A program made the position numbers and the translations under genes. 64,000 nucleotides of DNA. It comes from Mesonia sp. HuA40. Lineage in GTDB: Bacteria; Bacteroidota; Bacteroidia; Flavobacteriales; Flavobacteriaceae. Positions 34,249 through 43,060 of the stretch are shown here, piece by piece. The stretch's first letter is position 1; each line of letters opens with the position of its first letter. Below the pieces are notes generated by a model. The model saw nothing but the letters and a program-made list of their open reading frames with translations, did not search any database and had not been told where the DNA came from. The stretch lies in contig NZ_VRLT01000029.1 of assembly GCF_008017835.1 (NCBI RefSeq), positions 1 to 64,000 of the forward strand, in the 5' to 3' direction.

Positions 34249-34696
34249 CTATTTTTATATAGGTGTTAATTAAGTTAGATTCAAGACTTTCGTCATAAGT
34301 TTCTAAAACTAGTGTTTTTTTGTCAATTACCTCAAATTTCACTTGCTGTTTCATTTCTGAAGTACTGCCGTCAACTTTAACTTCACCCGAGATAAAAATT
34401 TGATTCTCACTCAACTCAACCCAATTGACATTTGCATTGAAAAGCACCTCACAATCATTTGCTGAAGAATTATTTTTGTATAAAACAATTTCTAGTGCAC
34501 CATCTGATTTAAAGTGAAAAGTAGATTGTTTTTCACAAATCGTTAGAGAGCGCCAATCTGTTGATTCCCATTGCCAAGTACCTATTATTGAATTTGTTTC
34601 TAAGGAGAAATCCTGTTCGGATTGAGCATCGTCATCACCATTACATGAAACTAGAAAAATCGATAAAAATAGAGTTAAAAGCGGGTAAAATTTCAT
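34235..34696 (-). CDS. Small lipocalin-like lipoprotein, hypothetical
   Basis: A 153-residue lipoprotein (lipobox FLVSC) with IIGTWQWESTDW, a pattern of lipocalin-like domains, and an alternating strand pattern to the C-terminus. I chose ATG at 34696; the longer frame from 34747 would translate a 13-base A-tract into a Phe run and spoil the signal peptide. It overlaps the downstream barrel-like protein gene by 14 bases, so the two are coupled. Function unknown. Confidence 0.75.
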   Translation of the reverse strand: MKFYPLLTLFLSIFLVSCNGDDDAQSEQDFSLETNSIIGTWQWESTDWRSLTICEKQSTFHFKSDGALEIVLYKNNSSANDCEVLFNANVNWVELSENQIFISGEVKVDGSTSEMKQQVKFEVIDKKTLVLETYDESLESNLINTYIKIDDEN

Positions 34697-34981
34697 AAAA
34701 TTAGTTAATGCAAGTAAAGCTAAAAAAAAAAAAAACGAAACATCCAAGTTTTACCTTACAAAATAGGTTTTTGCTAGATTAATTATGATTCAATCCATCA
34801 AAATTTAGGGAAACCTGTTTTATCTTAACCAAATCAATTCTTTTCAATAGTAGTCACTTTTACTATAGGCAGTTTATAAAATATACATATACTTAATCGA
34901 GAAGATTGACTAAACCAAGTTTCGTTTTTTGAAATTACAGCGTGCAGCCGTATAATTGAGATTGGTAATGTATTAAAATGC

Positions 34982-35587
34982 CTAGTTGTCTTCTTTAGGA
35001 AATGCTTTTTTATTAAAAAGAATCAATAAGATAACCCCTACAGTAATAGCGGAGTCTGCGATATTAAATACCGGCTCAAAGAACGTAAAATAATCGCCGC
35101 CCCAGAAAGGAATCCATTCGGGTAACACCCCGCTCCATAACGGGAAATAAAGCATATCTACCACTTTTCCGTGAAATAGCGTGGCATAGCCACCATTTTC
35201 AGGCATAAAGCTGGCCAATTGATTTATGCTATGGTCAAAGATAATTCCATAAAAAACAGAATCGATAATATTACCCAAAGCTCCGGCGAAAATAAAAGCG
35301 ATACATATAATTAATATTTTTGAGGCTTGTTTTTTTACCGAGTCATACAACCAATAGCCAATACCCGAAATGGCCACCAATCTAAAAAGAGTCAAGAACA
35401 ATTTACCATATTCGCCTGGTATTTGAGCGCCCCAAGCCATTCCATTATTCTCAACAAATAGAATTCTAAACCAATTAAATACAAAAATTTCTTCACCCAA
35501 AACAAAATGAGTTTTAATATAAATTTTTGAAATCTGATCAATCAGTAATATAATAAAAATAAGAAGTCCCGCTTTTTTAAGTGACAT
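34982..35587 (-). CDS. lspA: Lipoprotein signal peptidase (signal peptidase II)
   Basis: A 201-residue, four-helix inner-membrane aspartic protease that removes signal peptides from lipidated prolipoproteins. Conserved boxes are VENNGMAWG (about 49-57), GALGNIIDSVFYG (catalytic Asp, about 101-113) and FNIADSAITVG (second Asp, about 174-184). A longer loop before the last box is normal for Bacteroidota. It lies next to dksA-like and ileS, a common Bacteroidota cluster. Confidence 0.95.
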   Translation of the reverse strand: MSLKKAGLLIFIILLIDQISKIYIKTHFVLGEEIFVFNWFRILFVENNGMAWGAQIPGEYGKLFLTLFRLVAISGIGYWLYDSVKKQASKILIICIAFIFAGALGNIIDSVFYGIIFDHSINQLASFMPENGGYATLFHGKVVDMLYFPLWSGVLPEWIPFWGGDYFTFFEPVFNIADSAITVGVILLILFNKKAFPKEDN

Positions 35588-35691
35588 GGTGTGCAGTTTT
35601 GTTGGCGTAAAAATACAAGATTATTATAAATCTTATACTCAGAAATCAACTCAAATGAATTTAAAATGAAAAGTATTTCTACAAATGATAC

Positions 35692-35732
35692 AAAAAAGGT
35701 TTCGTTTAAAAAGAATTCAAACGAAACCTTTT
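35692..35732 (-). terminator. Terminator of the ileS-dksA-like operon
   Basis: A 14-bp perfect stem (35694-35707 with 35719-35732) with an 11-base loop. On the minus strand T residues form the 3' end of the stem and continue after it. It lies 18 bases after the dksA-like stop codon. Confidence 0.88.
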
Positions 35733-35749
35733 GCAGAATTTTCTGCTAT

Positions 35750-36133
35750 TTATTTTTGCATATTTTTAGCTTCAATACTTAAAGTAGCGTGGGGTACGAG
35801 TAATAATCGTTCTTTTTTAATCAATTTGCCTGTTACCCTGCAAATACCATAGGTTTTATTCTCTATACGAATTAAAGCGTTTTTTAGATCGCGAATAAAC
35901 TTCTCTTGTCGGATAGCCAATTGTGAGTTGGCTTCTTTACTCATTACCTCGCTTCCTTCATCAAAAGCTTTAAAAGTAGGTGAAGTATCATCTGTACCAT
36001 TAGAACTATCGTTCATATAGGCACTTTTATACAGTTCTAACTGCGCTGAAGCCTTTTCAATTTTCTCTAAAATGATGGCTTTAAATTCTTCTAAATCGGC
36101 ATCACTATACCTTTCTTTAATCTCTGTATTCAT
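35750..36133 (-). CDS. TraR/DksA-family protein with degenerate zinc site
   Basis: A 127-residue protein with an N-terminal coiled coil (about 10-90, DLEEFKAIILEKIEKASAQLELYKSA) and a C-terminal DksA-like finger (YGICRVTGKLIKKERLLLVPHATLSIEAKN). Only Cys98 remains of the usual four cysteines: the second position is Thr101 and the later pair is replaced by Ser and Ala. Family members bind the RNA polymerase secondary channel; whether this one does without zinc is unknown. It follows ileS by 4 bases. Confidence 0.88.
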   Translation of the reverse strand: MNTEIKERYSDADLEEFKAIILEKIEKASAQLELYKSAYMNDSSNGTDDTSPTFKAFDEGSEVMSKEANSQLAIRQEKFIRDLKNALIRIENKTYGICRVTGKLIKKERLLLVPHATLSIEAKNMQK

Positions 36134-36137
36134 AGTT

Positions 36138-39100
36138 TTATTTTTTTATAGCAAGACGGGTGTTTACATCATCAAAGTTCACTTCTAACCCATCTTTTAA
36201 CTCATCAACAAGTTCGAGTTTTGCTGTGAGTGTTTCGTTTTTAATATAAGATTCATTGGCCAAGACAGCCTGCTCGACCAGTCCGTCTTTTTGTATTTTT
36301 ACTTCAATTTTATCGGTAACCTCAAATCCAGAATCTTTTCTCAAGTTTTGAATTCTGTTCACCAGCTCTCTGGCGATTCCTTCTTGTTTAAGTTCTGGAC
36401 TAATATGCGCATCTAGCGCTACGGTTAAACCGGATTGCGTAGCAACCAACCAGCCCTCTATATCTTCTGAGGTGATTTCTACGTCATTCAGCTGCAAAAT
36501 AGTTAATTTCCCATTAACTTCTAAATTAATTTCACCTTCCTTTTCTAATTTGGCAATTTTATCCGCCTCAAGGCTACTAATAGCAGCAACAACAGCCTTC
36601 ATTTCTTTTCCAAATTTAGGTCCAAGGGTTTTAAAATTAGGTTTAATTTTTTTAACCAATATTCCCGAAGTGTCATCAATCAATTCAATCTCCTTTACAT
36701 TTACCTCAGATTTGATCAGGTCTTCTACCGCCAATATTTCTTCTCTAACGCTCTCGTCTAATACAGGAATCATCACGCGTTGAAGTGGTTGCCTTACTTT
36801 TATCATTTCCTTCTTTCTTAATGATAACACCAAACTAGAAATTACTTGTGCTTTTTTCATTCTATTTTCAAGTGCCTGATTAATCATACTCGCATCAGAC
36901 GCTGGAAATGTGCTCAAATGTACACTTTCTGGCATATCTGCTAGTGAAACCGCTGTTAAATCTTTGTAAAGTCTGTCCATATAAAATGGCGCTATCGGTG
37001 CCGCTATTTGGGCCACTTTTAACAAACAAGTATATAAAGTTTGGTAAGCCGATATTTTATCTTCTTGGTATTCACCTTTCCAGAATCTTCTTCGGCACAG
37101 ACGCACGTACCAGTTACTTAAATTTTCTTGTACAAAGTCTGAAATTGCGCGAGCAGCCTTGGTAGGCTCATAACTAGCATAATAAGCATCTACATCTTTG
37201 ATTAAGCTATTAAGCTCAGACAATATCCAACGATCAATTTCGGGTCTTTTGGCTAGAGAAACCTCTTCTTCTTTATAGGTAAACCCGTCTATATTGGCAT
37301 AAAGCGCGAAAAAAGAATAGGTGTTGTACAAAGTTCCAAAAAACTTACGACGCACCTCTGCGATACCTTCGAGGTCAAATTTTAAATTATCCCATGGGTT
37401 GGCATTGCTTATCATATACCATCGCGTGGCGTCTGGACCATAGGTAGATAAAGTTTCAAAGGGGTCGGCAGCATTGCCTAATCGCTTAGACATTTTTTGT
37501 CCGTGTTTATCTAATACCAAGCCGTTTGACACTACATTTTTATAGGCTACATCATCAAAAACCATGGTAGCGATGGCGTGTAAGGTATAAAACCAACCTC
37601 TGGTTTGATCTACCCCTTCGGCAATAAAATCGGCTTTTCTTAGTGTTGCTTCGGTGGCTTGCTTATTTTCAAACGGATAATGCCATTGGGCATAAGGCAT
37701 GGCTCCAGAGTCAAACCAAACATCTATCAGGTCGGCTTCGCGTTTCATTGGCTTACCACTAGCCGAAACCAGTACAATTTTATCGACCACATTTTTATGT
37801 AAATCGACTTGATCGTAATTAGCATCACTCATATCGCCTACCACAAAATCTTCAAAGACATCTTTTTCCATAAAACCAGCTTCTACCGAGCGTTTCATTT
37901 CGGCTTTCAACTCTTCTATAGAACCAATAATAATCTCCTCTTTCTTATCTTCTGTACGCCAAATAGGTAGTGGGATACCCCAATATCTCGATCGCGATAA
38001 ATTCCAATCATTGGCATTGGCTAACCAGTTACCAAACCTACCCTCTCCAGTCGAGGCGGGCTTCCAATTTATGGTAGTATTTAATTGGTGCATACGATCT
38101 TTTACCTCGGTTACTTTTATAAACCAAGAATCTAGAGGGTAATATAATATAGGTTTGTCTGTACGCCAGCAATTTGGGTAACTGTGCACATACTTCTCTA
38201 CCTTAAATGCTTTATTTTCTTCTTTAAGCTTAATGGCTATTTCAACATCAACCGACTTATCTGGGGCTTCTTCGGGGGCATAGTATTCATTTTTTACATA
38301 CTTCCCGGCCAATTCTCCCATCTCGGGTCTAAATTTACCTTGCAAATCTACTAAAGGCACTAAATTCTCTTGCTCATCTAGCACCAACATAGGAGGCACA
38401 GGCGGATTAGCTTGTTTAGCGACCAGCGCATCATCTGCTCCAAAAGTGGGCGCGGTATGCACAATACCTGTACCGTCTTCTGTGGTCACAAAATCACCTG
38501 CAATAATTCTAAAGGCATTTTCTGGAGTTTCATAAGGTTTTGCGTAGGGCAGCAATTGCTCATAACGAATACCTACTAAATCTTTACCTAGAAAAGTGTT
38601 GGTCACCAAATAAGGTATTTTTTTATCTCCTTGTTGAAAATTAGCCAAAGCTTTCTCATCTTCAACGCCAACATATTTTTTATCAAATTGCTTATTCACC
38701 AAATTCTTAGCAACTACTAAACTAACTGGCTCAAAGGTGTATTGATTATAGGTTTTAACCACCACATACTCAATTTTTGGACCTACTGTAAGTGCGGTGT
38801 TACTTGGGAGTGTCCAAGGAGTAGTGGTCCAAGCTATAAAGTGCAGGTTTTCAAAGTTGGCTAAATCTGCAGGAAGACTGCTCGCTACAGCTTTAAACTG
38901 TGCCGTTACGGTAGTGTCGGTAACATCTTGATAAGTACCTGGCTGATTTAGCTCGTGTGAGCTTAAGCCTGTTCCTGCTTTTGGTGAGTAAGGTTGAATG
39001 GTATAGCCTTTATATATAAGTCCTTTTTTGTAAATTTCAGACAGTAACCACCAAACGGTTTCCATGTATTTAGGCTTATAAGTAATATAAGGATCATCCA

Positions 39101-39536
39101 TATTTACCCAATAGCCCATTTCTTCGGTAAGTTTTGACCAAACATCGGTATAGCGCATTACGGCATTTTTACAAGCTTGGTTATATTCTTCTACAGAAAT
39201 TTTAGAACCGATATCCTCCTTAGTAATACCCAACTCTTTTTCTACCCCTAACTCTACGGGCAAACCGTGGGTATCCCAGCCGGCTTTACGGTTTACCTGA
39301 AAACCTTTTTGTGTTTTATATCGGCAAAATATATCTTTAATACTTCGCGCCATAACATGATGAATACCTGGTAAACCATTGGCAGAGGGCGGACCTTCAA
39401 AAAAAACAAAAGGCCGATTACCTTCTCTGGTACTTACACTCTTTTCAAAAATTTGATTTTCTTTCCAATAGCTCAGTATCTCTTGTGCTACTACTGGTAA
39501 ATCCAGTTGCTTGTATTCGGTAAAATTTTTACTCAT
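36138..39536 (-). CDS. ileS: Isoleucyl-tRNA synthetase
   Basis: A 1132-residue class I synthetase. HIGH-like motif GLPGIHH (about 54-60), editing CP1 domain (about 190-400, with WTTTPWTLPSNTAL), KMSKRLGN in place of KMSKS (about 680) and a long C-terminal anticodon region fit the eukaryotic/Bacteroidota-type enzyme. No Cys zinc finger is seen at the end. ATG at 39536 is chosen over the in-frame TTG at 39551, since MSKNFTEYKQLDLP is the usual start. Operon with the dksA-like gene. Confidence 0.97.
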   Translation of the reverse strand: MSKNFTEYKQLDLPVVAQEILSYWKENQIFEKSVSTREGNRPFVFFEGPPSANGLPGIHHVMARSIKDIFCRYKTQKGFQVNRKAGWDTHGLPVELGVEKELGITKEDIGSKISVEEYNQACKNAVMRYTDVWSKLTEEMGYWVNMDDPYITYKPKYMETVWWLLSEIYKKGLIYKGYTIQPYSPKAGTGLSSHELNQPGTYQDVTDTTVTAQFKAVASSLPADLANFENLHFIAWTTTPWTLPSNTALTVGPKIEYVVVKTYNQYTFEPVSLVVAKNLVNKQFDKKYVGVEDEKALANFQQGDKKIPYLVTNTFLGKDLVGIRYEQLLPYAKPYETPENAFRIIAGDFVTTEDGTGIVHTAPTFGADDALVAKQANPPVPPMLVLDEQENLVPLVDLQGKFRPEMGELAGKYVKNEYYAPEEAPDKSVDVEIAIKLKEENKAFKVEKYVHSYPNCWRTDKPILYYPLDSWFIKVTEVKDRMHQLNTTINWKPASTGEGRFGNWLANANDWNLSRSRYWGIPLPIWRTEDKKEEIIIGSIEELKAEMKRSVEAGFMEKDVFEDFVVGDMSDANYDQVDLHKNVVDKIVLVSASGKPMKREADLIDVWFDSGAMPYAQWHYPFENKQATEATLRKADFIAEGVDQTRGWFYTLHAIATMVFDDVAYKNVVSNGLVLDKHGQKMSKRLGNAADPFETLSTYGPDATRWYMISNANPWDNLKFDLEGIAEVRRKFFGTLYNTYSFFALYANIDGFTYKEEEVSLAKRPEIDRWILSELNSLIKDVDAYYASYEPTKAARAISDFVQENLSNWYVRLCRRRFWKGEYQEDKISAYQTLYTCLLKVAQIAAPIAPFYMDRLYKDLTAVSLADMPESVHLSTFPASDASMINQALENRMKKAQVISSLVLSLRKKEMIKVRQPLQRVMIPVLDESVREEILAVEDLIKSEVNVKEIELIDDTSGILVKKIKPNFKTLGPKFGKEMKAVVAAISSLEADKIAKLEKEGEINLEVNGKLTILQLNDVEITSEDIEGWLVATQSGLTVALDAHISPELKQEGIARELVNRIQNLRKDSGFEVTDKIEVKIQKDGLVEQAVLANESYIKNETLTAKLELVDELKDGLEVNFDDVNTRLAIKK

Positions 39537-39736
39537 GGCGCTGTCTTTCAAAATAAATTGCGAAATTAAGGATTTTTGTTTAACCTGATAATGAACAAGC
39601 TAAAAATATAAAGTAGCTTGATTATAAGATTGTATGGCTTTTACTTTATTGAAATAATTTGTTCCGTCAAGGAGAAAATGCCTAAACCAACTAAAATAAG
39701 CTTGAATTGAGCATTAAAGTTATGGCGATATTATAC

Positions 39737-39744
39737 TATATTTG
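39737..39744 (+). promoter_or_regulatory. -7 box for the TerB-like gene
   Basis: TATATTTG fits TAnnTTTG and lies 21 bases before the ATG at 39766. The upstream TTG element is not clear. Confidence 0.45.
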
Positions 39745-39765
39745 TAGTCTAAATTGTAACAAACT

Positions 39766-40191
39766 ATGTCATTTTCAGATTTATTCGATTCAGGTTCACA
39801 TAGCAGAAACATTAGCCATTTTGCTTCTATTGTACGTTTAGCCGCTGTAGACGGTGAAATAAACGATGAAGAAAAAGCGGTTTTAGAGCGTTTGGCTAGA
39901 AAACTTGATATAAACGAAGAAGAATATAAACTTATCTTAAAAAACCCTGAAAACATCCCATTTACAGCACCTAATACCAAGATTAAACGTTTAGAACGTT
40001 TGTACGATTTACTCACCTTGGTTTTTGCTGATCATGAAATGGATGAACAAGAAGCTTTTATGATGAAACGCTATGGTATTGCCTTAGGTTTTTCTTCAGA
40101 GGACTCCAAAGCTATCATCAAGCGATCTATCGCTATTTTAGGGGGCAAGTTATCTTTTGATGATTACCTATACCTATTAGAAAAAGAATAA
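39766..40191 (+). CDS. TerB-family protein
   Basis: A 141-residue all-helical acidic protein. The repeated pattern LAAVDGEINDEEKAVLERLARKL (about 26-48) and LVFADHEMDEQEAFMMKRYGIALGF (about 83-107) matches the TerB/DjlA-type fold with an acidic metal-binding turn. Tellurite resistance is the historical label; the function here is unknown. It stands alone and converges on fbp, sharing a palindromic terminator. Confidence 0.85.
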   Translation: MSFSDLFDSGSHSRNISHFASIVRLAAVDGEINDEEKAVLERLARKLDINEEEYKLILKNPENIPFTAPNTKIKRLERLYDLLTLVFADHEMDEQEAFMMKRYGIALGFSSEDSKAIIKRSIAILGGKLSFDDYLYLLEKE

Positions 40192-40214
40192 AGTAGGTTA
40201 ACCTACTTTATTCT
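40185..40214. terminator. Perfect 30-bp palindrome carrying both convergent stop codons
   Basis: Bases 40185-40214 are a perfect inverted repeat centred at 40199/40200. It contains the TAA of the TerB-like gene and the stop of fbp on the other strand. T-rich sequence follows on the plus strand (40216-40219) and A-rich sequence precedes (40181-40185), giving a bidirectional terminator. Confidence 0.88.
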
Positions 40215-41215
40215 GCTTTTTGCATAAATTCTTCTGCTTTATTCACCATTTCTTCGCTTCCACAAAAGAAAGGTACTCTTTCGTGCAAACTCTCTGGCTG
40301 TATATCTAAGATTCGCGTAAAGCCATTACTTGCCTTACCTCCTGCTTGTTCGGCTATAAAAGCCATGGGGTTACACTCATATAGCAATCTTAATTTACCC
40401 TTTGTTGCCTTTTTGCTTTTAGGGTAAATATAAATACCACCCTTAATCATATTCCGATGAAAATCTGAGACCAAAGAGCCTATGTAACGAGCAGTATAAG
40501 GCCTATCTCCTTCTTCTGCTTGACAGTATTTTATATAATCTTTTACCCCTTGAGGAAACTGTGCATAATTCCCCTCATTCACCGAGTAAATATTTCCTGT
40601 TTTAGGAAAACGCATATTAGGATGCGACAAATAATAAGTACCTATAGCCGGATTTAAAGTAAAGCCATTTACCCCGTGCCCCGTGGTGTACACAAGCATT
40701 GTAGAGGTGCCATAAACAATATATCCTGCAGCTACTTGTTGATTACCTGGTTGTAAAAAATCTTCTTTGGTTACCGGTTGCCCCATTGGGGTTACCCTAC
40801 GGTACACAGAAAATATGGTTCCTACAGATACGTTCACATCAATATTTGAACTTCCGTCAAGCGGATCCATTAACAACACATATTTATTATTGTTGTCTTT
40901 ATTCTGACCTTGAATGGTAATAAAATCATCGTTTTCTTCAGATGCAATACCACAAACTATCTCCCTATTGGTAATGGTTTGTATAAATTTTTCGTTGGCA
41001 TAGACATCTAGTTTTTGCTGTTGCTCACCCTGAATATTGGTTTCACCCGCTGCCCCAGTAATGTCTACCAGACCCGCTTTATTCACCTCGTGATTAACCA
41101 CTTTTGCAGCTAGACGAATTGCATTTATTAATCGAGATAATTCTCCCGATGAGTACTTGAACTCAGCCTGGTTTTCAATTATGAACTCCCCCAGGGTTTG
41201 GTTTTTTCTTACCAT
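40208..41215 (-). CDS. fbp: Class I fructose-1,6-bisphosphatase
   Basis: A 335-residue gluconeogenic phosphatase. The metal site [22 protein letters not shown] (about 113-134) and the substrate loop [15 protein letters not shown] (about 236-250) are intact; a C-terminal GGKASNG follows. I chose ATG at 41215 over TTG at 41236, since homologues start near MxRKNxTLGEFI. Divergent from the GNAT gene with facing -7 boxes in between. Confidence 0.96.
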   Translation of the reverse strand: MVRKNQTLGEFIIENQAEFKYSSGELSRLINAIRLAAKVVNHEVNKAGLVDITGAAGETNIQGEQQQKLDVYANEKFIQTITNREIVCGIASEENDDFITIQGQNKDNNNKYVLLMDPLDGSSNIDVNVSVGTIFSVYRRVTPMGQPVTKEDFLQPGNQQVAAGYIVYGTSTMLVYTTGHGVNGFTLNPAIGTYYLSHPNMRFPKTGNIYSVNEGNYAQFPQGVKDYIKYCQAEEGDRPYTARYIGSLVSDFHRNMIKGGIYIYPKSKKATKGKLRLLYECNPMAFIAEQAGGKASNGFTRILDIQPESLHERVPFFCGSEEMVNKAEEFMQKAE

Positions 41216-41233
41216 TTTGTCGACTTTATGTCG

Positions 41234-41270
41234 CAAAAATAGAAAAAAGACTTTGTAATCGCTATTTTTG
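41234..41270. promoter_or_regulatory. Divergent -7 boxes between fbp and the GNAT operon
   Basis: TATTTTTG occurs on the minus strand at 41241-41234 and on the plus strand at 41263-41270, each 18-20 bases before its gene's ATG. Clear TTG elements at normal spacing are not seen, so the assignment rests on the paired -7 boxes. Confidence 0.5.
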
Positions 41271-41290
41271 TGTAAATCAAAATAAAAACT

Positions 41291-41767
41291 ATGGAAACAA
41301 AGATAAGAAGAGCAACCAAAGAAGATATGGGAAGTGTACTGCGATTAATCAATGAATTAGCGGCTCACGAAAAGAAACCAAATGCAGTAATTTTGACCGA
41401 AGAGCAATTAAAGAAGGATGGTTTTGGCGACCAAAAAATGTTTACCTGTTTTTTAGCTGAGGCGGATGACCAAGTGGTTGGTATGGCTTTAGTGTACTAT
41501 AGATACTCTACCTGGAAAGGAAAAACCGTACACCTAGAAGATCTTATAGTAAATGAAAATTATCGTGGTAAAGGTATTGGTATGCTCTTGTATAAACAAG
41601 TGATGCGTTTTGCACTAGACCAAGGTGTAAAACGAGTAGAATGGGTTGTGGGCGATTACAACACCAATGCGCTTGAATTTTACAAAAGTACAGGAGCTAG
41701 CATAATGACCGAATGGAATACCGTGCAGTTTGACGAAAAATCTATTAAAAACTTCTTGGCAAAATGA
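41291..41767 (+). CDS. GNAT-family N-acetyltransferase
   Basis: A 158-residue GNAT with the acetyl-CoA pyrophosphate loop [18 protein letters not shown] (about 92-109) preceded by the LEDLIV strand; the C-terminal [11 protein letters not shown] is typical. It resembles the diamine/spermidine acetyltransferase-like branch, but the substrate is not determinable. It overlaps the aspartate kinase gene by 4 bases (ATGA), so they are coupled. Confidence 0.9.
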   Translation: METKIRRATKEDMGSVLRLINELAAHEKKPNAVILTEEQLKKDGFGDQKMFTCFLAEADDQVVGMALVYYRYSTWKGKTVHLEDLIVNENYRGKGIGMLLYKQVMRFALDQGVKRVEWVVGDYNTNALEFYKSTGASIMTEWNTVQFDEKSIKNFLAK

Positions 41768-43014
41768 TCATATTTAAGTTTGGCGGCGCCTCTGTAAAAG
41801 AGGCGGCTGGCGTCAAGAATATGGTTGAAATACTCAAAAAAACCGGCACAAAGGATAAAATGATTGTGGTTTCGGCAATGGGTAAAACTACTAATGCTTT
41901 AGAATTGGTAATTCAAAACTATTTTGAGTTCAATAAAATCGATTTAACTGAGGTTAAAAATTTTCATGCTCAGATTGCTCAGAGTTTGTTTACCGATACC
42001 AATCATCCAATTTTTGTTACTTTAAACCAATATTGGAAAGAGTTAACCAGGTTTCTCGAGCAAAATTCATCTCAAGGTTACGATTTTGTTTATGATCAAG
42101 TTATTGGTTTTGGTGAGTTAATAAGTACAGCCATAATAAGCGCTTACCTTAATTCAGAAAAAATAAAAAATACTTGGATAGACGCACGAAAACTTATTAA
42201 AACCGATACAACTTACCGCGACGCTCAAGTGAATTGGGAAATCACACAAAAAAATATCAACCATCACATCAAACCCAACGAGTTATTTATAACTCAAGGG
42301 TTTATCGCATCGGCTACCAATAATTGTACTACCACTTTGGGCCGAGAAGGAAGTGATTATTCTGCTGCCATTTTTGCTTATTGCCTAAATGCTAAAGAGG
42401 TAAGTATTTGGAAAGATGTAAGTGGGGTTTACAATGCAGATCCTAGTATTTTTAAAGAGACTATACAATTGAACCAAATCAATTACAATGAAGCCATAGA
42501 GTTAGCTTTTTACGGGGCCTCTGTGATACACCCTAAAACTATTCAGCCGCTTCAAAAGAAAGAGATTCCCTTAATAGTGCGCTCATTTTTTGATTTAACT
42601 TTACCAGGAACAAAGGTCAGTAATGGTCCTAAAATTGTACCTCAAGTACCATGTTATATTGTAAAAGATGATCTCATATTACTATCTATTGCCACCAAAG
42701 ACTTTTCATTCTTTGTAGAGCAAAATATGAGTGAGGTCTTTGCTTTGTTTCATGCTTTTCAAACCAAGGTAGATCTTATTCAAAATTCAGCCATAAGCTT
42801 TTCTGTAGTGGTAGATAACAAATTTAAAAAGTTTGATTTATTAATCGAAAATTTGCAAAAGCGATTCAGGGTAAGTTTTAATAAAGGTGTTAAATTATAT
42901 ACCTTGCGCCACGCTACACCAGAGGTAATAAAAGCAACCGAAAAAGATAAGGTGGTTCTTCTAAAACAAGTGACACGAGAAACGGCACAATTGGTTGTTC
43001 ACGAAAATTTATAA
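41764..43014 (+). CDS. Aspartate kinase
   Basis: A 416-residue monofunctional enzyme for the first step of lysine/threonine/methionine synthesis. The N-terminal kinase motif is KFGGASVKEAAG (about 5-16; family KFGGTSV), followed by TLGREGSDYSAAIFA (about 194-208) for ATP and aspartate binding, WKDVSGVYNADP and the ACT-type regulatory region (about 300-416). Feedback regulation through ACT domains is expected but cannot be read from the sequence. Confidence 0.93.
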   Translation: MIIFKFGGASVKEAAGVKNMVEILKKTGTKDKMIVVSAMGKTTNALELVIQNYFEFNKIDLTEVKNFHAQIAQSLFTDTNHPIFVTLNQYWKELTRFLEQNSSQGYDFVYDQVIGFGELISTAIISAYLNSEKIKNTWIDARKLIKTDTTYRDAQVNWEITQKNINHHIKPNELFITQGFIASATNNCTTTLGREGSDYSAAIFAYCLNAKEVSIWKDVSGVYNADPSIFKETIQLNQINYNEAIELAFYGASVIHPKTIQPLQKKEIPLIVRSFFDLTLPGTKVSNGPKIVPQVPCYIVKDDLILLSIATKDFSFFVEQNMSEVFALFHAFQTKVDLIQNSAISFSVVVDNKFKKFDLLIENLQKRFRVSFNKGVKLYTLRHATPEVIKATEKDKVVLLKQVTRETAQLVVHENL

Positions 43015-43060
43015 CTTAGCAAGTGATTATTCATTTATATTTGCTTTAAACTTATAGCAT

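Noticed and set aside
34697-34747. Longer N-terminus of the lipocalin-like lipoprotein
   Set aside because: It would read a 13-base A-tract (34722-34734) as a Phe run and put extra residues ahead of a normal lipoprotein signal starting at 34696.
34748-34981. Possible RNA gene in the gap before lspA's 3' end
   Set aside because: No stem with a T-run and no clean promoter pair; only AT-rich sequence with loose TATTTTG-like boxes.
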